In this document: piece by piece, positions 55,313 through 64,000 of the stretch
Layout of the letters: each line of letters starts with the position of its first letter
Position numbering within the stretch: position 1 is the stretch's first letter
Source: Punica granatum
Taxonomy: Eukaryota; Streptophyta; Magnoliopsida; Myrtales; Lythraceae
Assembly (NCBI RefSeq): GCF_007655135.1
Contig: NC_045132.1
Location: 12,772,001 to 12,836,000 of the forward strand
DNA length: 64,000 bases
Direction of reading: 5' to 3'
Notes under the pieces: model-generated
Told to the model about the DNA's origin: nothing
The model's input: only the letters and a program-made list of their open reading frames with translations
The model's database searches: none
Made by a program: the position numbers and the translations under genes

Positions 55313-57010
55313 CCCATTGCATCATTAATTTAATCACAACTCAACTTCCATCATCTCTCTAGCTTTCTCACTCTAGGAAACCCTCTCCAAGCCCTCTCAA
55401 ACTTCAGCATTTTCCAGAATCGTCCAGCTCTCCCTCAGCCCGAAACCAAGGCAAAATTGCCGGAAAACACAACCATTTTCCGGCGACTGCCACTCAACCC
55501 GAACCAAACTTGACCAAACTTTATATCCCACACGTATTCGACCTCCCGAGTCCATTTCCGGTGTTAGTTTTGGCATTTGAAGCTCCCAGCATGCAGTTCC
55601 AACCCAGTCCAGAATCGGGTCCCTCGGGAGTTTCCCGGTTTCTAGGCGAGTTCTTCCTTCCCGACTTGTCCGAGCCTCAAACAAACTTCATACCCCACAT
55701 GTATTCGACCTCTCGAGTCCATTTCCGACCTTAGATTTTCATTTGGAAGCTTCCAGCAGTCAGTTTTTCCCCTGTCCAGAATCGGGCTCCCTAGACGGTT
55801 TCACGGCTTTCCGGGCTTCTTCGACGCCACTCCTTCCCACGACCATGGCAAGTCATGCCATCACTTTCTAAGGGTTCCTCATGACCCTCACTCTCTCCCG
55901 TGACGAGGTGGTCACCTGCCGAGAGCCGCTCAACCGCACAAGACCGCCCTTTTCCCAATCTTTTCCTTTACCGGGTTTTCACAGTTTTTTATCGGTGTCT
56001 CTTTGCATTTCCGGTTGAAATCAGTCGTGCGCTCGCCATAAGCTGGTCATGAACACCAAGAGCAGTCCCTTAGAAATCGGAGGAACTCGAGCCAGCTCGG
56101 TGCAACACCCGGAGCCTCCCTTGCAGCCGTTTCTACCCAAACAGCCCAGTTGGGTCTGTCCCTCTGATTTTCTTTTCTGACCGGAATTTTGCAGGAGCAT
56201 ACAGGTCAGCTCGAGTTGAATCTCCCTACGAGCCACCTATCACTGTGATCCTCAATCAGTTAGGAGTCCAATGCCATCGATCTTGCACCAAAATACCACC
56301 GGGAGCCTCCTGGACAGCCATTCCTTTCCGACCTGCCCAGCCAGGTCAGTTCCGCCCAGTCGGTTCTGTTTTCTGCTAGCTAACCCGACTTTGTTTTTGA
56401 TTTCCAGAAAATCTACGTGTCCAATCCTCATGAAACCACCGCAGGCATGATCCTCAGTCGGTTAGGAGTCCAATGCCACCGATCTTGCACCAAAAGACCA
56501 CCGGGAGCCTCCCGTAGAGTCGTTTCTTCATCGGGGTGTCAGTCGGAAAATCTACGCGTGCTCTCCTCCCGAAACCACCGCAGACGCGATCCTTAGTCTC
56601 TTGGGAATCCAACGTAACTGGCCCCGCACGAAAATGCTATCTCGATCAACCGGTACAGCCCCGACAAGCCAGACTGCCAATCAGGTCTGCCAGTCGACCC
56701 GACTACACCAATTCGGGTCTGTTCGTTCCAGCTGAGTCTCCTGACTCCCTTTGCCACTTCTCTGACTCTTTCCCGCATCCCGGAGCTAGGTATAATCATT
56801 CCCGACTCAGAGAAGTTAGGACTTTTACGTTTTCTTTGCGTTTGTGGGGAGATAAGGAGGTCCATGACCGATTCGCACGCAAGTTTACGTTTTTATGTGT
56901 TCTTTTACATCGTATTATGCATGTATTCATCGTATATAGTGTTAGCATGTCGGCAAATAGTTTAAATCGGAGTCGAGGAGACTTCGTTGGCTCGAGCAAG
57001 CTGAAGGAGC

Positions 57011-57044
57011 CTCTCGGCCTCACCCCAAGGGAGGTGGTCGAGAG
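57011..57044 (+). other. Hairpin module in the E 3' LTR
   Basis: CTCTCGGCC (57011-57019) with GGTCGAGAG (57036-57044). A C-to-T change relative to the 5' LTR turns one G-C pair into G-U, keeping the stem. Confidence 0.6.
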
Positions 57045-59366
57045 CCCTTCTTGGCTTCCTCGGCCATGGATGGCCTCCTTTCCTCGACTCAAGTCGTTTT
57101 CCCGAGTTGTTACATTTTTCGCTTCCCATGAGTCGGGGCCGTTTTATCGATTCCTCTAAATATCGTGTTTGTTCTTGTTTGTATGTTTAATCGCGTTCCT
57201 AAGATCATGGCGGCACCGGCTATGTAAAAAATGTACGTTGTCATCGTGTTTGATGTTTTATGCATGCAAGAAACGGTCAACACCGATTCTTGGAATTGAT
57301 TGTAATCACAATTTTCATTTAATCATTGGTTTCATGTCGATTCGTATGTTAGGTATGTTAATATCGAACAATCATTTCATTGATCCATAACAATTGAGGT
57401 TCGCGGTCTCAATCATTAAACCACTCCACAAACGGGAAACGGGACGTGCCACTCGATTAATTAAATCACTTGGACTAAATAATTGGGTTAATCGATCCTT
57501 AATTCGTAAACGCATCGATGGTTCACGGAACGGCGGGAATGCCCTTTTCCTTAAAAGATCACAATTTCAAAACACCGAGACACGTAACACGAATAGAATT
57601 GATGTCTAACGAGTACTCGCGTACTATGACTCGAGTCCGGGCCCGATTTGAGGCGGCTCGAGTCAAGACGCGCGAGTCCTCCTTAGATTTCTTCGTGTGA
57701 CGTGATCTCCAATTTACATACGAACATCGCAATTTTATCCAAGGGCATAATCGTCATTCCGTGATTCACCGATACCTTAGGCGTTAGGGAGTTGGAAACA
57801 CCTCGATCTATGGGCGGGAAAGGGCAACCCGTTTGGGTGCGAGTTTCATTCGCACGGCCCATTCCGTTCACTTTCGGTGTTTCTATCTTTCTACCGTAGA
57901 TTCGGTGGTGAACATTTCATTTCATTTACGAAACACGAAAAACCGGATTAATCATGCATTTGGCTTAATCAAACATTAAATAGTGAATAGGCGGAATGCT
58001 AGATTCCAATCTAGAGTCAAAATACGAGTTTGGCTAATTCGGTGAAACCTCAGTGTCATCTCACTGAATAAGAATCTTAAAACAAATTCACACACATAAT
58101 CGGCTTAGAACCATATTCTAGCCCACCATCTATGTTTGCCTAGGATAGACGCATCGTTTTTTAATCAACCCCGGTTAATAACTGATTAAATCACGTACAT
58201 TCGACTTAACACACAACTTGTTTGTATTCACCTACATTTGTCAGTTGTTATCTGTCTTTCATCAGTTTTATCAGTTTTCTTCTGTTTTCCATTGTCATTT
58301 ACTGATTTGTTGCAATTCGGGTCCGAGCTCATAGGTTACGTGTTGCATGGGGTCCAACACCCCAAATCACCGAACACGAGGTCCAACGCCTCCTAATTCA
58401 TTTAGCGCGTGCAACCCGAGTGCGGAATGGGTTCTAGCCTCGAGTCACCATTGCGCTCCAAACATGGCCTATGTGGAAGGCAATTTGGATTGGATGCGTG
58501 AAACGTGTTTAGATATCACCCGGGAGCTCAATCGGTCCAACGGTTGCAGTGGGAACTAATCGGTTCTCCTGCAAACCGTCGGTTCGATTGGACCCGACCC
58601 CCGGCTCTTTGAGCCCGCGTTGCCTTAATTTATTTATCGGTCATTCAAAACACACGGTGAGCCGGAGCGGAATATTGGCCCAATGCAAACCGATCGGTAT
58701 CCATTTACTTATTCAGTTACACTTTGTAATTATTCAAGAGAACATTATGAGGATTTTACTTGTATATTCACTCATTCACTTGTAAGGATCCCCGATCGGC
58801 GAGCGAGAGGTCCGAGTGTCGAACCAGTCAAGTTGGTCTATTGTCACCAAAAGATGAGTAAGCTCGAATACTCGTGGTCTCGATTCGCGCAGGGAATCGA
58901 CCATCGTGGTTCGATGAACTGTAACGATAAGATAGTGAATCGATTCCTCGACTCACAAGCTTACTCATCTTTCGGATTCTTGGCCCAACTCAATCGATTC
59001 ATCGACTTTACGGTGTCAAAACGGGCGAGTCAAGTGCAACCCTAAATCACGCGGTAAATAAACAAAACGGCAAGCCTAGCAAACTAGAGTACCGAAAGGG
59101 CGTGCGGGATATAGGCCCGCACGTAATAGAAACCCCGAATTCGGAATTTTCGGTTCCGCATGACCATTGCCTTAGCATTTAGGTGTACCCCGTACCCCTA
59201 GACCCGGGCGACTCAACGGCCCCCGACCTACGGGTCGTAAACAGTAAGTGGCGACTCCTTCTCACGCGTGTCCATCTCGCGTCCCCGGGAAGGTGGACAC
59301 TCCCAAGGTGCGTTGCATGGCCTTCGCGCATGCGTGCCCCGACGAGATGAAATTCGGGTGCGCACA

Positions 59367-59396
59367 GCTAGATTGGCTCTAGTGCAAGTGGGAGAT
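59367..59396 (+). mobile_element. Copia element resumes: 3' tail and polypurine tract
   Basis: GCTAGATTGGCTCTAGTGCA followed by the purine run GTGGGAGAT (59388-59396) immediately before the LTR start at 59397. This is the usual end of a plant Copia internal region and shows that element E interrupted the Copia element. Confidence 0.85.
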
Positions 59397-60781
59397 TGTT
59401 GGGAATTGGTGTATGCCCTAGAGGCAATCTGTCATCAATTCTGTAATATGACATATATTTCATTATAATACAAGGCATTTATGTTATTGTGTGGGTTGCG
59501 CTGAATTTTCATTTTACACAATAAAGTCCTTGGAATAGTAGGTTCAACAGGCATCAAGTGTGACTTGATTGTGAGATCCTATAATGGCTTAACACTATTC
59601 CTAAATGTCCATAGTCAAAGTATTATCGTTAATTAGGACAACGATAATGCGGTTAGACTAGTGTGGGTGTGGATTGATGACCAAGTCTCACAGGTCATGG
59701 ATGTGGAGACATCGAGTCACACTGCAGGTATACTGGATTGATCCGTCATGAGACTGCTACATGGGTCATTACGTGACTGTCATTAGCAGATCTCATAGTG
59801 ACTATGGTGCAGTGGTCCTTTGACTTGAGGTCATCATAGTTTCCTACATGTAATGTCGTATACTTTGATACTGTCAAACGCCACCGTAACAGGCTGGTTA
59901 TAAAGAAAGTTATTGGGTATACCAAAGAACATGGAGAGGAATGTGAGTGACCAAGATAGAATTTGTCCCTCCTACGTAATGGGAGTGATATCTCACGGCC
60001 GCTTGGTGGGTAGAGTCTATAAGTATATGCATACCCAAATGAGTCGATATAGGGATATCGATCTCATTTGTTCTGATAGACTTACTTGGTAAACCAAGAA
60101 AAAGAGATTGAGCCATACAAGGATGACAACGACCATGCCTTGGGCTCAATAGAGATATAGAGGACAAAGGGATTATATTGCACGATAACATAGGTCACAA
60201 GGTTCGTCGAGAAATTGACTTTCTGATTACTTGAGTAGCAGTGATGCATTGCTAGATGTCGCTCACTGTTTGTAATATTGAAATAGAGATTTCGATATTA
60301 CTGTCAACGTAATCAGGAGCCTACAAGGTCACACACTACGACCAAATCGACGAGATGGTTTTGAAACACTAAATCTGTCTAATAGAGATTAGACGAGTTA
60401 CGGTGCGATTAGTTAATCGGATATTTAATGAGATTAAATTTGCCGATTAATTGGACCCGGTTAATTAGATTAATTGGACCCAATTTATACACGAAACAAA
60501 GGCACACGAGGCTCGAATCAGGGGCCACGTTGCACACACATGCAAAGCTACTTGTGGAATTTTGCATGAAGGCCAAGTGCCTTCCATGTGTCCATATGCA
60601 TGGATGCCATGCATCATAAGCCTTCCATTTATGTGCTTATATATAAAAGCACAAATGGAATGGCTGAAGATGATGACGAATGGATATATATATATATGTA
60701 TGACATATATATGTGTGGATATATGTTTTGTGTATGGGTATACGAGAGTTCGGATCGAATTGTTCGATTTGAAGACGTCCA
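59397..60781 (+). repeat. 3' LTR of the Copia element, interrupted by LTR G
   Basis: Matches the first 1.4 kb of the 5' LTR (31018-32416) with about 2% substitutions and lacks 18 bp present at about 31365. Cut at 60781, after GAAGACGTCCA, by LTR G; the last about 265 bp of the LTR would lie beyond the window. Confidence 0.9.
60638..60648 (+). promoter_or_regulatory. TATA box of the Copia 3' LTR
   Basis: TATATATAAAA within the same CCATTTATGTGCTT / AAGCACAAATGG inverted repeat as in the 5' LTR. Confidence 0.6.
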
Positions 60782-62065
60782 TATCAGCACCCCATTTTGG
60801 TCCACCGGCTCCAACGGAGGAATTCCGACCAAGGCTCGAGACACTATTCACCATCGGGAAACCGGAGGCAAATAGACGGGCACAGAGTCATGGATTGCGG
60901 AAGAAAAGCATGGTCCACCGAGAAAGGCGGAGGAGAGCCATCAGAAGAACAGACAAACAAGGAATCCCGAAAACGATAGAGCTGGCACTGTGGCACTATT
61001 CATCACCGAGTCACCAAAGCACCGAAAGGTGCCCAATATTGGACTCTAAAAATCCCTCTCAGTGCCAAAGTGACCAATGGCACATCCGAGCGCGCTCCGG
61101 AGACATCCTGCTTAAGCCGGGACACCCTGATCCCTCACAGACGCCTTTTCTAACGGGGTTTCGGGAGGCTCGACCCACTGACAAGTAAACGGTACTCGGA
61201 AAAGGGCCTGCAGGTACCTAGGGACCACCAGGGTCGGGGAATGAGTTTTAGATGACCTTCCGGAATTCGACTTGATCTCCCGAAGGATGTTTCAGTGGCC
61301 ACAAACGTCTCCCGGCGAGCCTTCGGGGCACGTCCTCGGAAAACAGAGACCACAACGATCCCCGAACACCGCAAGACGTTCAAAGAGCACTGAGAAGACC
61401 CCGATCACAAGTCCCTAGGTCATCCCGGGCCAACGGTCTCCTGCCGGGGACGACGAGCCAACAATCTCCCACGAGGCAAAAAAGGGTCATCGAGACGAAT
61501 ATTGAGATGCACAAAGAGCAATCGAGGACCGGGGGCATCCAACTCCACTCCGAACGTCCGAACAGGGCGAAAACGGCTCTCGAGGCGCCGAGTCACCCGA
61601 ACGTTCATTCACACAACGTATGGCGATATTAGGCTCATCCGAATCCTTTTTGTTCAACATTCCAAATCTATAAATTAATTGGGAATCGGAGATCGGACGC
61701 GCGTTCAATCTAGTCCCAAGCATTTTCCGGCTTTTCTCTTAATCGGATGGGACCCACAGCTCAGCCAAGCCAAGCCACCAAGCCGCGGCTCAAACCCAAG
61801 ATCTCGGCTAGATCCCAAGCCACGGCTTGGCCGCCCAAGCCTCGGCTAGATCCCTCCATGGCCGGCGGCTCCAAGCTCCAAGAGCTCCTCTCCACCACAA
61901 ATTCAAATTTCTTCTTACACATCCATCACTTCCCATCACTTCTCCCTTACTTCCCCCACACTCTAAGTGACACAAACCCCTCCCTAACCCCCTTGGAAAA
62001 TTCGGCAGCCCCTTTAATCCCCCACAAACCGCGCTTAGCTTCCCTTAATCGAGCCATTAGCCTAG

Positions 62066-62074
62066 CCTATAAAG
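62066..62074 (+). promoter_or_regulatory. Candidate TATA box of LTR G
   Basis: CCTATAAAG followed by a CCCCATTCATCATTAACCC block. Confidence 0.5.
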
Positions 62075-63281
62075 CCCCATTCATCATTAACCCTAATCAC
62101 TTCTTGATTCGCACTCTCTCTCAAGCCAATCTCTCTCAAGAATTCTCTCAAACTCCAGCCCTCTCCTTCAGCTCATCCAACCCTTGCCAAGGCCAAAACC
62201 GGCCGAAATCGCCGGAAAACCACCCGGTATTCCGGTGACCACCCGACCCGACTTAAGCCAAAAATCACCAAACTCCCTAGCCTACATATTTTCCACCCCC
62301 TAAGTGCATTTCCGGGCTTAGATTTCCCATTTGAGGTTCCCAACATCACGTTCCAGCCACAAGAGTAACCGGGTCCCTAGACCGATACCGCGCGCACCCG
62401 GACTCCAACGACGTGCCGATTCCTCTCACGACTTTGCCGAGTCGTGCCATCCCGTTCCAAGGGTTCCTCACAACCCTCACCCTCCCCCGTGAAGAAGTGG
62501 TCACGGTCCGAGGGCCGATCAACCGTGCACAACCACCGTTCATCCGTTTCTCTCTTACCGGGTTCTACACGTTTTTTACCGAACTTTCTCTCACATTTTC
62601 AAGCTTGTCCAGGGCTTGGCACGTTCGGGACTACCCACGGGCGTCTAGATCTGCCCCTTAGGAGTCCAACGAGCCCGATCTCGCATCGTGCCGTGACCGG
62701 AGCAAGCGTGCCAACCTGTTTTCCCGAAACTGCCGCGGCTGCACCTCTTTCGGGTCATTCAACCCGTAACGCTCAAGCCAAGTCTAGCGACTCCCACGGC
62801 CGCTTCCCCGACTCTTCTCCTCGTGCAACGAGGCTAGGTAACGCACATCTACAACTTAGAGAAGCTAGGACCTTCGATCTTTGCTTGTATGAAGTACTCG
62901 TACGTTTCAAAGACCCGAATGCATGAAAGCTCACGTCTTTTCTTCGGATCCATGCTCCTCTGCACACCATACATCGTCACATATACATCTCCGTTATTAT
63001 TCACGTCCATACATCGTGTTAATATGCATGCATGATGCTAGAAGTGTCGGATCCAAGAAGAGGAGATCGGCATAGACTCGAGGAGGCCCAAGAGTCTCTC
63101 GGCCGAGCCTCATGGAGTTGTGCCGTGAGTCTCTCCGGTCTCCTAGGGTCCATGACTCTCTCCTCTTCCCGGATTAAACCATCTCTAGGTGCGGAAAGTC
63201 CCTAATCTTGACTAAGAAATGATTAGATGAAGGGAAACGGCTCGATTCCGAACGGGAGAGGCCCCTTTGGCCACGGGTTGA

Positions 63282-63536
63282 GCCATGGGACTCACGGCCT
63301 AGTCTCTAGGGAGAGACCCGTGAGCTCCCTTGGCCCACTCGAGGCTAGGGCGGTCTCCCCCTTTCCGAATAGGGTCGGTTCCTATGTTGTTTTTATCATT
63401 AATCGTATGTAACATGTTAACATGACGGGAAACGTCCCGAATCGGGGCCGAAGAAACTCTCCCGACAAATGTGAGCCATGAAAGCTCACGGCCCTCCTTG
63501 ATGGAGTGTGGCCGAGAGCTTCCTTGGACCACACAA
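63282..63536 (+). other. Hairpin modules in LTR G
   Basis: Module at 63282-63334 pairs GCCA/TGGC, GGGA/TCCC and CTCACGG/CCGTGAG in register, about 15 pairs. Module at 63483-63520 pairs AGCTCACGGCC with GGCCGAGAGCT with one A-A mismatch and encloses CTCC/GGAG. A weaker dyad lies near 63096-63131 (CTCTCGGC / GCCGTGAG). Confidence 0.62.
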
Positions 63537-63840
63537 GTCCAGGAAGTATTCTTCCACCTCGAGACGGATCGGTTCCCGTGTTTTGTCCATTTCGCCATTA
63601 TTTGAGTCGATGTCGTCTTATTGCTTTCGTTCAAATATCTCGTTCGTGCGTATTTGTATGAATTTATGTGATTATGGTCACGACGGTATTGAGATGAGTA
63701 AAATATGTATTATGAACGTGCTTGACGTATTATGCATGCAAGGAATGGCCCGAACCGATGCAGGATACCACCCGCGACCCAAGGCGGGTCAAGGAGGCCT
63801 CTTGGCCTAATCTTTCGGAAAAGGGCCGAGTGCTCCTTGA

Positions 63841-63873
63841 CCCCCCCCCCCCTCCCCCCCCCCTCCCCCCCCC
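63841..63873 (+). repeat. Poly-C tract
   Basis: 33 bases of C with T only at two positions, immediately followed by GGGG. The minus strand has three long G runs, capable of G-quadruplex formation. Sister LTRs show no such tract at this site. Tract length is likely unreliable in sequencing. Confidence 0.85.
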
Positions 63874-64000
63874 GGGGTCTAGGGTGGTCTCCTCCATCGT
63901 TTCGCGTTCGATCCTTGGAATTGAGTGTATTCGTATCCGTGTTCCGTCGCTAGACATGTGTTAATCTCGTAATAGGCGAATGGATTTCGGACCACTACCC

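Larger units (their letters stand above)
36248..59366 (+). mobile_element. Element E: 23.1 kb non-autonomous LTR retrotransposon
   Basis: Paired LTRs (36248-41563 and 54067-59366), a PBS after the first, a PPT before the second, and 12.5 kb between them of which 4.9 kb is solo LTR F. No gag-pol similarity in any frame. It is inserted in the Copia pol 3' end; the flanks ATGCC (left) and GCTAG (right) do not match, so a clean target duplication is not visible. The internal layout parallels element C. Size and lack of genes fit the large retrotransposon derivative (LARD) class; shared 3' blocks tie it to the Tat lineage. Confidence 0.88.
54067..59366 (+). repeat. 3' LTR of element E (5.3 kb)
   Basis: TGTCAGCACCCC...GGTGCGCACA. 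By hand count it differs from the 5' LTR by about 5% in the first 0.7 kb and only about 1-2% afterwards. It keeps an AGCCGCGGCT palindrome (55062-55071) that is lost in the 5' copy. TATA 55305-55312; short hairpins 58349-58363 and 58378-58392. Confidence 0.9.
60782..64000 (+). mobile_element. LTR G: TGTCAGCACCCC-family LTR, runs off the window
   Basis: Begins TATCAGCACCCCATTTTGG, a G-to-A change of the family start, and follows LTR F in block order: AGCCGCGGCT palindrome (61781-61790), TATA (62066-62074), GTGCCGTGACCGGAGCAAG block (about 62689-62707), hairpin modules (63282-63536). It is 3.2 kb long within the window, so about the last third is missing. No coding capacity. Confidence 0.85.

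Overview
The window is flowering-plant nuclear DNA (probably a eudicot; I cannot name the species) with no host gene that I can support. It opens with about 3.2 kb of AT-rich low-copy DNA carrying a foldback, two Tourist-like MITEs and a tRNA-derived SINE. The rest is a nest of LTR retrotransposons. Almost all long open frames are accidents of stop-poor tandem repeats.

Layout: (1) 3184-3583, a probable Copia LTR fragment cut by 3584-4468, a forward LTR fragment (A) of a family whose LTRs begin TGTCAGCACCCC; this is cut in turn by 4469-9382, a reverse LTR (B). (2) 9383-28004, element C: a 5' LTR (9383-16844), a non-coding internal region (16845-23100) and a rearranged 3' LTR (23101-28004). Inside the 5' LTR sits a complete 2.2 kb gag-only LTR element, D (12168-14383, TSD ATCTC). 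(3) 28005-31017, the minus-strand 3' half of a Ty3/Gypsy Tat/Ogre-type element (RT-RNase H, additional RNase H, integrase). (4) A Ty1/Copia element starting at 31018, cut at 36247 and resuming at 59367. (5) Inside it, element E (36248-59366), 23.1 kb with 5.3 kb LTRs, intact PBS and PPT and no coding capacity; E carries solo LTR F (44636-49558, TSD CCGGG). (6) The Copia 3' LTR is cut at 60782 by LTR G, which runs off the window.

C and E look like large non-autonomous derivatives that keep LTRs, primer site and polypurine tract, while Tat-type elements like the fragment at 28005-31017 would supply enzymes in trans. Sequence support for that link is a block shared by the Tat fragment, C and E: a string of hairpins each followed directly by GCAAAAG.

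The most unusual signal is dyad symmetry with paired changes. The LTRs carry recurrent strong hairpin modules and short hairpins of the type GGGG-TCCAACG-CCCC. The internal regions carry minisatellites built of GGGC-TTCG-GCCC or GGAC-TCCGC-GTCC hairpins, a 110-bp array with CACGAC/GTCGTG hairpins, and the hairpin-GCAAAAG string. Stems differ between copies but keep pairing, which suggests selection on RNA (or DNA dyad) structure in elements without proteins. All of this was read by eye; covariation statistics and transcript data would be decisive.
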